DNA of 64,000 bases. Origin: Valencia hispanica (taxonomy: Eukaryota; Chordata; Actinopteri; Cyprinodontiformes; Valenciidae). How positions within the stretch are numbered: position 1 is the first letter of the stretch; the number at the start of each line of letters is the position of its first letter. The stretch covers positions 41,093,001 to 41,157,000 of the forward strand of contig OY747704.1 in NCBI GenBank assembly GCA_963556495.2, in the 5' to 3' direction. Under the pieces are notes generated by a model that was not told the DNA's origin, did not search any database, and saw nothing but the letters and a program-made list of their open reading frames with translations. This document shows positions 32,506 through 43,678 of this stretch, piece after piece. Position numbers and translations under genes: made by a program.

Positions 32506-34845
32506 ATAGTTAAAACATCAAATATTCTTTAATATGCATCGATATACAAAGTGGAAACCATCTAAACACTACAGTCTTCATTAACAGTTTTCCTTATTTC
32601 TGCTTGTAGGGGTACAGCTAATCAACAGCAGAATAAATTATGCGGAGCTCTTGACTTCCCAAGATGCATTTCTTTCAAATATTTTAGCCATGCTCTACGA
32701 AAAAATCAGAAAATAATTTGGAGTTACGGTACACAGAAAAATTAATGAATACTGAACCGTGAAGGGGTGGTGGTCCACTTTATAAGTGGTATCCTACTTT
32801 ACTTTAATAAATCGAAATTCTACCTGAAATCAAAGTATAAACGGCACTACAATGGAAAAAGGGCCCTATGTCTGGTTGAACTTCAACCATTTGAATTATT
32901 TGCATGGGTGGGTGGTCCGCTGCCACTTTCCCCCCAGTGCAGGCCAATCCCAGAACCCAGTCACCCCAGCAGTCAGCAGTCAGCCGTCAGAACCAGACCC
33001 CAACAGCAACACTGCCTAGCACAGATGAGGAGAACTCCCTCCCCCAATGACCTCAAAAGGACCAAAGGAGGCAAGGCACAGTGCCATCCTCCATGGTGAG
33101 CTAGCCCGAGGACGGGCAAGAGGAAGCTATTCACACCAGAGCCCAGTCCAGTCTAAGCGGTCTATGCACTTAATTTTGAAAATAAATCTCATGATATTAT
33201 ATTGCTGGGGCTCAGGATCACTTTACACCGCCATCGTCTCTGTAACCCTTGCGATATTCTGAGTTTATGTAACTACATGACTCCTCCTAGTTGTCTTGAT
33301 TTTGAGAGGATATAGGGCAGTTGCCAATAGGCCTACATCTCCTGAGCAATATCTGTCCTCAACCTGCAGTTTGTGTTCAACTGTATACATTTTTATTTTG
33401 TGTGTGTGTGTTTCATTTAACTAAACATGTGCAATAAACTGTTGAAGGATGGTATTCTCTTGACAAACAATACCCTTCCCTGCAGTAAAACAGAAAATAA
33501 GTCGATTTCTATGAGACTTGTAAAGTTTCCAGAGGTTGGAGAGATGACAGGCATGATGAACTACAGTTATTTATTCAAGTAAAAAAAAACAACCTCGGTA
33601 TGAGCTGATTTAAATCTCTGAAGAACTGCTGTAGTGCGACTGCTGCGTGTCCCAGTCTGGGTCTGATGGTTGCTCCATTTCATCCTCCTCTCCTCTGCGC
33701 ACAGGGCCCAAATGCTTCTGGGACAACTTTGGCAGGATAAGTGAAATAAGCTCTGACATAGAGCATATTTCCAGAGCTCATACTAACTGGTGTGCATCTT
33801 GACATTATTGAGCTCAAATTATACCCTGCCTGCCTCCCACACTTTGCAACACTTCCACTTCAAAGTGTGTGTGTGTGTGTGAGAGAGAGAGCTAAATTGG
33901 AGGATTTAAAGGCACACTGTGTAAAACACAATCCGTCTGTGTGTTTATTTGATTTCGTTTGATTCATGCAGAATTTGCAAATATTACTGATGTTTGCTTA
34001 TGCATAGGCAATATTCCTCCACCAGTATAATGTAACTCACACAGAGCATTTAATGAGCTCAGACAAAACTACTGCAAATTATGATACGTGTGGTTATGCT
34101 AATCAGTGAGAAAAGGACAAAAGCCGGTTTTGGAAAATGAAACATTTGTGAGGAAAACAGATGGATGGGTAGTTTAACAGCAATGCTTGATGTATGTACT
34201 TCCTGTATATTTTATCTTTCCTTACAGCTAAACTGAACTGAATAGTTAAGAGCACAGAGGAGCGCAACATCACCCTTTCATGACCATAGTCAAGTATTTT
34301 TTACTGAGGGTGAAAACTCAGCAAAGCCAAAAACTACTAAAAGAAAGTATAGTAGAACAGCAGAGAAGAAGCGAAGAGCAGAGTAAGCTGTAGCTGCACA
34401 CTGCCGGGTCAGCTGGTTGAAAAAAAGGCAATTCATTTGTTTGAAAATATTTTAATTAGCAATTGTCCAAAAGCCCTTGTGTATGGGGCGCACACTCTAT
34501 CACTACGTCATGCTGGACCCCAAAATAACCATTTAACTGTAGATAACCTTATTCAACCCATAATACTTAATATCTTAATTATTTTGCCAACAGCAGAAAT
34601 TAGTTGAGCTTTTCTGCTTTAAATTAAGAGCTCTTTATTTTAAAATATTTTTCTAAATACCATGAAACCGTGTTGCCCTGGTAATCTTCTTTAAGGTTAT
34701 TATACTATGAGAATCTGATATAGGGCTACAACTTATAACTACTTCGCATGAACCCTCTAAAAAAGAACCAAACTAGGTCCTGATGCATGTTTCAGCGTTT
34801 AAAAGGGAATACGAGACGGTTATGATTGATCAACTGTATTTCCGG
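32506..34845. other. No gene seen
   Basis: The 110-codon frame at 32767-33099 is Gln/Pro-rich, starts without context and overlaps another open frame; I do not support it as a gene. Short GT repeats lie at 33400 and 33865. The rest is unique-looking. Confidence 0.4.
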
Positions 34846-34847
34846 TG

Positions 34848-34873
<26 letters not shown>
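34848..34873. repeat. TA microsatellite
   Basis: Uninterrupted AT run of 26 bases. Confidence 0.95.
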
Positions 34874-34878
<5 letters not shown>

Positions 34879-35330
34879 CATGACATATATTATTCTGGTA
34901 TTCTGCATCACATGTGGATTATGATTGTTTTTACCTTTGTGGGTTTTATATGTATAAGAGGTACAATGGTAAAGGCAGCATGGTCAAAACATTTTTATGC
35001 CATCTTAAATTAAGTGTTTTGGAAAATAACTAAAATCTGAGTGAATTGAAACATTGTTGTAATGTTTCTTGGTATCGTGCTCTCTTGTGATGGTTCACTG
35101 GCATGGTGGTAAATGAGGCATTGTGCCTACGGAGGCAGTACTGTACTTTACTGTTACAGTAACAAGTAACCTATTTTTTTTTTATCTATTGCATGCTTAG
35201 AAGTGTTTATTTTATGTTTACACAAAGTACCGCAGCAATTTCCTATAAAGTTGTGACCCTGTTCAAACATTTGGCAATAAAACCTTTCTGATTCTGACAG
35301 TTTGTACTCAGGAACACAGTTATGTCCAAA

Positions 35331-35367
35331 CACGCACACACACACGCACACACACACACACACACAC
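35331..35367. repeat. CA microsatellite
   Basis: CA run with two CG interruptions. Confidence 0.95.
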
Positions 35368-36104
35368 CCACCCACTCACAGGCTTATTTATTGTTTCACA
35401 GGTGGCTTGTTGTTGTAATGATAAGTCATCACCCCCATTAGCTTGGTCCCCTTGGAGCTCATGTAGTGTGGTCTAGACGTCCACACAGGTGTGCGCTTGC
35501 TGTTAGGCAGCCTGACAGCATCTGCAAGCAGTTTGTGTTTGTGCTTTGTGGCAGGCTTGCAATTTTCATTCGGGCAAATTGATGTTTACTTTGACTTGTT
35601 TAAGCTGAGGACTGCTTGTAAGAGAGTAGCCAATGTGGAGCATGCATAACTGGCATCTGCTTGTTTAATGGTGGCCAGTATTTGATATGGATTAAATGGC
35701 TTTCTGTCCAGGGTGTCACAACCAGGGGCTGTGTAGCAACCATTAATGTAATATTGACCAATAACCCTATACCTGCCAATGATTTAATAAAGTTGGCCAT
35801 TTAAAATGTAATATCACCAAAAAACGTAATATCTTGCAGACAATGTCATAGGGTTTTTCAAGGTAATAACAGAATAAATTATAACCACTATCGTCATTAA
35901 GACAAGTCCTTAATGTAATAATAAATAAACAGAAGCACAGATCTTGGATATTTTTTGGGGGGGTCTAAAAAAGAAATCTTGGGCGATGATGTCATTATAA
36001 TCAATCATTAAAGGATTTTCACTATGCAGCACTCTCTTTGAGAATGATTTGTACTAAGTAACCCTTATTTATACTATTGGCCATTAATTTGGATATTTAA
36101 GTGG
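35368..36104. other. No gene seen
   Basis: 35400-35600 has more balanced composition and no repeat signature. The remainder is A/T-rich. No exon is supported. Confidence 0.4.
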
Positions 36105-36440
36105 ATGATTTCATCCATTCATCGATTGCCAATAACTGCTTATCCTTGAAGGGTAGCGGAGGGGTTTGGGGGCTGGTGCCTATATCTAGCGGTCATTGGG
36201 GGAGAGGCGGTGTACATCCTGGACAGGTGCCGCCAGTTTATCACAGGGAAACACAGGAAAGATCACCATATACACACACTCATAACTAAGGGCAATTAAG
36301 AGAGACCAATTAACCTAACATCCATGTTTTTGGACTGTGGGAGAAAGCCTGGGTGCCAGGAGAGAACCCACATATGCACAAGGAGAACATGCAAACTCCA
36401 TGCAGAAAGAACCCAGGCTGTATTCAAACACAAGACCTTC
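36105..36440 (+). repeat. Dispersed fish repeat, best copy
   Basis: The order is catccattcatcgattgcc, gcttatcc, a G-rich stretch, gtgtacatcctggacaggtg, ccaattaacctaacatccat, gtttttggactgtgggag, gagaacatgcaaactccatg. This is a widespread fish interspersed repeat. I do not assign it to a transposon class. Related copies lie at 28440, 32440 and, inverted, at 62990. Confidence 0.7.
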
Positions 36441-37339
36441 TTGCTCCATAATTTCATCAGGTATGGATAAATATTATTTTCAGCATTGTCAGGTAATCAC
36501 TTAGATGCAAGAATTTAGGAAGAGAACAGCGGTCATCTGACTGAATGTGTTACAGAGCTATTAGACCAAAGATTTTACATTATAGGTAGTTCTTCAATTT
36601 GTGGCAGCTCAATCCAGATCATTGAAAAAGAGAAAACTCATCTGTGAGTCAGGCGCTTATCTGCATCTCCAGTAAATGGGAATAGGCGCCCTCCTGTGGT
36701 ATCCACAGCAATTGCACTGAAAGACACCATGGGGAACACTCCTGGGGCGTTCCAAGGGCTACACAGAGCCATTAATAGAATTAGACTATTGTTGAAAAGT
36801 TGATTTATTTTAGAAACTGAATCCACTGAGTGAAACCGTTATATAGATTATTTACACACAGGCTGGTGTTTTCCAGCCTTTATTTCTGTTAATTATGAAG
36901 ACTGGTTTTGCTTATAGGCTATAAAAACAAATCTAAACGTTTACATCAGACCTTTAAAAAACATGTTTAAATGCAGAGATTAGGACTTAATAAATAGTAT
37001 GTTTAATACTGGCTTAAAGGTTATGTCCAAAAGGTACCTTGAATATGACTGTATAGAGCCTACATATTTTCACATTCAATAAACTGGAATATATAGATGT
37101 CTGTAATAAAAATTTTCGTTTATTGGTCTGATGTAATGTTCGAATCCTAAATGTCATATTTTCATGAGCTGTAAACGGAAAATCCTCATAATTAACAGAA
37201 ATGAGGCTTGAAAACATCGGCTTTCATTATTCTATAGAATGCGTTTGACTTGGTGAGCTGATCAATACTATTCAATAATATTATAATTTATTGACTATGA
37301 TTGTGAACTTGGACGTTTTCAGAGTTTGTGTGATGACAC
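36441..37339. other. No gene seen; upstream of the CpG block
   Basis: A/T-rich with no element ends or exons. As sequence just upstream of a probable first exon it may contain promoter-distal elements, but no motif decides this. Confidence 0.4.
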
Positions 37340-38060
37340 GAACTTCAAGGTGACGCCAGGAAGCACGTGCTTTTCTCCGTGCGCGTATTAGCGCGTGCCA
37401 GCGCCAGACCAGGAGGAACCACCAACGAGGAAGAGAGGTCCTGAGCGCGGACGCCGTGAGAACGCATCCACAGCAAAGTGGGGTGCTGCGAGTAATAAAC
37501 CAGAGGATCTAAACCTGAGTGTCAGTATGAAAGAGAGAGACTAACCACGTTATACCTCGCTGTTTTCTGTCCTCCTCCAGCTTTCCCCCCCCTCTCCCCG
37601 ACGCGCATTTTTTCTGAAAGACTGCTGCGTAAATATAGAAGTACAGTTGTCCATAACTGGCCCCCATTGACACAATAGCTGCCATTCCTCCGACGTAGCT
37701 CCTCCCTGTATGTGTGAGAGCATGTGTGCGTGTGCGTGTGTGTGTGTGCAGCGGGTGGGTGACAGCTGGGCTCGCTGCGCTCCGCTCCAGTCTAAGCTTC
37801 TCCAAATAGGATGACCGTCGGCTTTTGTGGAAGAGGACTGCGTACGTCTCCGTAGCTCGTTCTGGGACACCCTGTCGGTTCTGTCCCCCCGGTCTCACGT
37901 GAGGAGAACCTAAGAACTAGAACATCGCATATCTGTTTAGTGTGGATTTCTGATGGATATTCCGATTTGACGTGGTGCGATTTGAGCGCGGCATGTAACA
38001 AAAAGAAGCGCAAGAGAAAAGTAGCGCTCGTATTGTTATTCTGAAGCGAGCTCCCCCATC
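37340..38060 (+). promoter_or_regulatory. CpG-dense block, probable promoter
   Basis: CpG dinucleotides are strikingly frequent: at least a dozen in 37361-37500 alone, against almost none in neighbouring kilobases. E-boxes CACGTG occur at about 37364 and 37897. There is no clear TATA box, as usual for CpG promoters. Orientation is inferred from the splice donor at its right end. Confidence 0.6.
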
Positions 38061-38137
38061 TGAACTGCTTGAAAGGACAGATCTAATGGATTATCAAAAT
38101 TAAAACCACAGCTGACATATCCATTCATGAGGTGAAG
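37390..38137 (+). other. Candidate non-coding first exon with consensus splice donor
   Basis: The CpG block ends in ggtgaag|gtaagattt, a near-ideal donor (AAG|GTAAGA) with GT at 38138-38139. All frames through it contain early stops. The ATGs present start only tiny upstream ORFs, for example ATG GAT TAT CAA AAT TAA near 38086. It is therefore best read as 5' UTR, with the coding start in a later exon. The transcription start is unknown, so the left edge is a guess. The gene is not identifiable from this exon. Such long CpG-rich 5' UTR exons followed by a very long first intron are common in developmental and neuronal genes, but that is only inference. Confidence 0.5.
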
Positions 38138-38843
38138 GTAAGATTTTTCTTTGTTTGTGTCAAACTTTATGCCCTAAAAACTGCCTCCTCTATTCTTTTT
38201 CCGCCAGTCTTTTCAGCAGGGAGACAAGTGCACAAGCTTCACTAGACTGACTCTATTGACCCAATGCGTAAAAAATATTATTTTAAGACAACCCTGACAC
38301 AAATCTGTATTATTTTTAGATTCACATATGGAATATTGGGGGTTTTCACGGGATAACATAATAAAAGAGGAGAATTTCGTAATCCCTTTTGTGGTGTTTA
38401 TTCATATGGAATAAAGAAGGTCTGTAGTCTCTAAGGTGCTGTTTAGAATCTCATAGAAGCAAAACAGAAAGAAGGCGATGTTTGAATCATCAGCAGGTAC
38501 ATGAAGGGGAAAGTTTTATGAGCTCACAGACAGTTTTCCTGTTCTTTTTTAAATTTCAAATCAACTTTTTTTGGAGATGTAAGGAAGTTAATGCCAAAAT
38601 GATCTAAAGTTTAATTGCCTAAATGCTCAGTTTGAAAGATTCCTCAAAGTTCACAGGACATAGATTTTTTTACATGACAAAATTTTGTTTATTTAGAATG
38701 ACAATTCACAGAGATTTCTAATGATGTGACTAATGTTTACAGTTTTCTATCCATCTAATCGAAGGGATGTGGATGATTATTGATTTTCCATTCAGATTAG
38801 GATTTTCAAGGAAGGTGCTGTTTCTGAAGGCTGAGTTTCACAT

Positions 38844-38865
38844 GCATACATACACACACACACAT

Positions 38866-38923
<58 letters not shown>

Positions 38924-38939
38924 ACACACACACACACAC
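38844..38939. repeat. CA microsatellite
   Basis: CA run of nearly 100 bases with a few TA interruptions. Confidence 0.97.
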
Positions 38940-40782
38940 TGGTTAGGGTGTTTACAGGGATTTCGAGCTACCAGGCGGTGGAGTGGTCACAATTACCCTT
39001 GTCCAAAAGGATCAATCATATGTTTGCAATTCTAACCCGGAACCAAATGTGTTTGCCATTAGACGAAGTGCTTCAGTAGCACGTTAGAATAAAAATAGGA
39101 CCAAGACAGCGTTATAACATCAAACATATTTTTATTTTAACAAGCATGACTGCCAACACCCTGTTACTCCATTGTTGCCCCTTCCCCTCTCTTCTTCTCT
39201 CCTCTCCCGTCCTCCGCTCTCCTTGTCCAGTATTAAAGATTCTCCCCTGAGACACTGGGAAGAGCTAGGAGTGGGGAGTAGGGGGGGGGTGAGGTTTGAA
39301 AACTCCAAATGCAGGTTAGAGATTGTGAAGTTTGCAAAAGATGGGGGGGCTGGGGAATCAAACGCACACAGCCAAAAATGCCTCCCGTCAGCTGATTTTC
39401 AGCAGCAGCACATGTTTGGGAAATGTAATTCTGGTTTCAGTTCTGAAATATTTTTTTTTCTCAGAAATACTGAAAGAAAAACATTTTACTCATTTCAAGA
39501 TCTCTTTTTTCTCTGAACAGAATCAATATTTGGCCCTTCTTGTAAAATAAGAGATATGTGTTTGCGGCAGTGTGTGGGCCAACTTTCACGTATAAACTGA
39601 ATTGCTGGAATATAATTGAACTGAATCTGGATATATTGATTGATTTGATTATATTTTCTATATAAATGGACATGAATTAGACCTGTTTGTCTTGTAAAGT
39701 AGACACAGGATTGAACAGAGTATATAAGCACGCTTTAGAGAGGAAAAGTGCAAGTACGCCAGACATCATAATTTGTACCTGGGCGTCTCTCTTCATGATT
39801 GATATCTTAACATAAAGTAAACATCTGAAATGAATCAACCAGCAGACCTTTTGAAGCTCGAAGGACAAGGATGTTGTGTTCATAATGTACATAAATGTTT
39901 TATGCCTCAACAAAATGGTAAAGAATCTGATCCAAGGTAAAAAAATGTGTTTATATAATTTTATAAATCAGTCATATATCGTCGTATTTTTTAATTCTGG
40001 AAATAAAATAATCAAGAGATGCATCGAGAGATCATCTAGTGCCTGGAAATGTCATGAATTGTGTCAGGCGTTTGCGCAGTCCTAAATCTTATCCTTACAG
40101 GTCATGCTGACAACAGCAATATGTGCTGAAGTTGTTACTGAGTGAAGAGGTCATTTCAGTATCGGTAGTCAGAGCCATCAGAAAAGCTGTGAAAAGGCAT
40201 TCAAAAGGAAATGGTGTTTGCTATGGAGACTGCTGCAACAGAGGGCTAGACTTCAGCTTCTCTTGGTTTGATCTTTTCATACATTTGTACCTAGGATGTT
40301 TCGTCTAATTGGAAAAGAAAACCCTGAAAACTGTGCATGGGACAGACTTGAAAATGCTCATTATCTGTCCACAGCTTGCACCACTCCTCCACCAGCATCA
40401 GCCTGCAGGCAGTCAGATGTTCTGGATTCAGTTTTTCTTATGATCTTCCACAGTCTGGAAATCCTAAACAGTTTCTTTCATTACGGCTGTTCACCACCGC
40501 AAACCCAGAAGGCTAATCCCGCTTTTTAACACTTTTTATATAAACACTCTGTCATGCAGAGGTGCTGATACACGAATTACAGCATGATTACCTTTTGTGA
40601 CAATGGCCCGCCTGTTGTCCTCGCGGAGAAGCAGAACACTGCAGAGCGACCCGGGCTGATGCTTGTATTTGGAGCAATGCTCCGTGGAGCGTTTGATCCG
40701 CCGATCCCCTAACAATAGCAGTGGGGACGGCTTTGTGTGTGACTGATGTGAATTTGTCACAGTGTTTGTGTGTGTGAGTGTT

Positions 40783-40807
40783 AGAGAGAGAGAGAGAGAG
40801 AGAGAGG
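40783..40807. repeat. GA microsatellite
   Basis: AG run following a short GT-rich stretch. Confidence 0.95.
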
Positions 40808-42164
40808 GAAGCAGAGAGAGTTCGTCTCTACCTTTGCCAGTTAAGGACACATGCAGATGCTGAGTACAGAGACTCTGAATAATTGATAAATGGCTTTGCT
40901 CCTGTTCAAATGAATTGGCCGTCTATTGTAAACAACGAGAGCAGCCAACTGCTGTTAACTACTGCTCCCCGTTCAGCCAGTGTCAATACCCAGCATTCAA
41001 CAGTATGTGTATTTATGCATATTTTATACAAGCCATGTCTTATTAATGTGCATCCATGGTGTGTGGGCTCCATTTTTTAAAATAACAATTAGAGTACAAG
41101 GAAACATCAGGCCCATTTTCCTCCTAGGGATGTGTTTTATTGATGCTTAACCTATTTTCCAGCTTCCACATTTCTCTAAATAGCTGCCACTTAAATCACC
41201 CTGCCTTAATGGTGAATGACAAGCTTTTTCTTTAGCTGGAGAAATTTGCCTTGCTTTGATTTTAGAAATACAAGTCAGAGTAATAAAAAACACATTGCTG
41301 GTCCGGGCTTCCACACGTACGGCATGGCTCATTTGCTGACTTCAGCTGTGTACAAGTCGATTTTATTCTGGTGTGATTCAGAAGGCGAAAACAGGACGAT
41401 TTTCCAACCTGCATTACTCCCCTTACAACTCTCCTTCTGGATAAAAATTTTTCTACTTACCCTTCCCTTGCTCCATCTCTTTCATTTAGGCTGGCTATGA
41501 TTTCCCCGACCCTCTGAAGTCGAACTCATTATTTGATAAATGGCTTTCATTTTTGCTAAGAAAAACATACTGAGGATATTAGCGGCATGTAAGGAGATAG
41601 TAGGCTGGTGGGGATTTGGTTTTTCTTCAGAACTAGAGGTTTATTTACTCACATCCTCTCGCTTTTAGGTTGAACCAGAACATTTTTGATTTGCTTGTTT
41701 GTAGCTATTTGTGACTATAGATCAGCCATTAAATTTCTCTAAAATGTGTTGAGTTCAAAAAAGCCCCATATTTTCACCACCAGAACAGCAGTGAGGGTGC
41801 AGAGTACATCTAAGGGGGGTGTCCTTAAGTCACTGCTACAGGAACCTTGAAAGCTTCATGATAGTTTCCATATCTCTGTGTTAAAAGCTGCTGATGGAGA
41901 CTATTTTTAGGGTCAGCTGGACGATATGGTTCAAAAGCGCTACACTCAAGCCAAATAGATGGACTCAGTACGCTGCTTTGATTGATTTCTCACTAGGAAA
42001 TTGTTATAATTATTGATATCCGTGATAAACCTTAAAAAAAGAAAAACAAATCACAGTTTGGTAGACGAGAGACATAAACTGTTGTCCATTTGGCTCTTTA
42101 CATTTTTAAACAGGTGCTTCTGTGAATTAGTCTTTTATCACAGTGATGAACTTATGAGAACACC

Positions 42165-42430
42165 TTAAAGGGATAGTTAACTATTTTTGAACAGAGGTTC
42201 TCCTAAGACATGTTAAACAGTTAACATACTTGACAAAAGGCTAAAGTGGATTTCGTCCTGTTTCAAAACAACTCTAAGTAAAAAAAATTCCATCGGTTTA
42301 TGTAAATGCTGTTTTATGAGCCTTTGAACTGTCATTAAGTTTACATTATTTGTGTGTTTCCAAAGAAATTGACAATTATTTCCACAGAATACGACAGTAA
42401 GAGGCGATGCGCCACCAATGATCTTTCAGT
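42165..42430 (+). mobile_element. Possible fragment of a TTAAAGGGATAGTT-type repeat
   Basis: TTAAAGGGATAGTTAACTAT at 42165 resembles the end of a widespread fish non-autonomous repeat. The rest is diverged, and no opposite end is visible. Confidence 0.35.
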
Positions 42431-42514
42431 GTGGAACATATAATGAGAATGAGAACATGTAAAATGTTTCCAGGCAGAGTAACCCTGTAACTAAAAAGGA
42501 AACAACCTTGAAAA

Positions 42515-43678
42515 AAAAAACTATAAACTTCACTGTTTCAATGGGACACTTTTCATCAGAACGAACAGACATCACATGTGGGGCGCCCCAGGGCTCCATC
42601 CTGGGGCCCCTCTTATTTAATATCTACATGATCTCACTACCCCAGATTATAACAACCAATAAGATTAGCTACCTTTACTATGCAGATGTTACTCAGCTCT
42701 ACATTACGATGTCACCAGGTGACTTTGAACCCATCCAAACCCTAAGTAAATGCATCGAGCAAATCAATGGATGGATGTGCCATAACTTTATCCAGCTGAA
42801 CAGAAACAAAACAGAAGATATTACTTTTGGATCTGAAGAGGAACAATCAATAGTCAGCACACAGCTTCAGTTAATACAGCTAGAAACTACTGATCAGGCA
42901 CGAAATTTAGGTGTAGTAATGGACTCAGACCTGAACCTCCAGGGTAAAAAAAGGCAATAACAAGGTCAGCCTTCTGTTACCTGAAGAACCTTTCTAGGAT
43001 TAAAGGACTGATGTTGCAACAGGACCAAGAAAAACTCATCCATGCGTTTATCTTTAGTCAGATTGATTATTGCAACAGCGTCTCCACAGGTCTGCGTAAA
43101 AAGTCAATCAGACAGCTGCAGCTGATCCAGAACGCTGCTGCTTGTGTTCCTCACTAGAACCAGGAAAGTAGAGCACATCACCCCAGTTCAAAAGTCGTTA
43201 CACTGGCTCCCTGTAGCTCAGAGAATAGACTTCAAAATACTTTTACTAGTTTATAAATCATTGAATGGCTTTGCACCAAAGTATGTTGAAGATCTACTGT
43301 TGCTATACCAGCCAGCCAGTCTTCTCAGGTCCTCTAATTCCAGTCTACTCAACATCCCTAGAATTAGAACCAAACATGGAGAAGCAGCTTTCAGTCTCTA
43401 TGCTCTAATCTGGAACAAACTTCCAGACAACTGCAAAGCTGCTGAAACACGGAGTTCTTTTAAATCACAACTAAAAACATATCTGTTTAGAGCTGCCTTT
43501 GAGTAATGCTTCCATGTATCATATGTTTGGTTTATGCTTCTTGCTTTATTGCTGTTTTTACTTTACATGCTTTGTCTGTTTTTTTACTGCTATTTTTATT
43601 TGACCGCTTAATCATGTAAAGCACATTGAATTACTGTGCTATACAAATAAAATTGCCTTGCCTTGCCTTGCCTATAAA
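42515..43678 (+). pseudogene. 5'-truncated L2-type LINE, reverse transcriptase C-terminal part
   Basis: Blocks in order: [19 protein letters not shown], the catalytic site as YADV (42679-42690; YADD is required, so the second Asp is lost), [22 protein letters not shown], then after a frameshift near 42950 VQKSLHWLPVAQRIDFKILL and KTYLFRAAFE. The stop is at about 43504. The 3' UTR ends with taatcatgtaaagcac, a polyadenylation-like AATAAA and CCTTG repeats, the L2 tail also seen at 1561. It is defective, but the long open segments indicate moderate age. Confidence 0.92.

Larger units (their letters stand above)
38138..42160. other. Probable first intron, no exon recognised
   Basis: Contains a CA tract (38844-38939) and a GA tract (40783-40807). 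Frames of 60-115 codons in this part lack splice context or recognisable domains. Several evenly composed stretches, for example 40600-40860 and 41150-41500, could be regulatory. Confidence 0.4.

Noticed and set aside
32767..33099. 110-codon Pro/Gln-rich frame
   Set aside because: No promoter, splice or domain evidence; composition looks like non-coding sequence.
37509..37898. 129-codon minus-strand frame in the CpG block
   Set aside because: Low-complexity His/Thr stretch from a GT repeat, and the splice donor supports the + strand; no domain is recognised.
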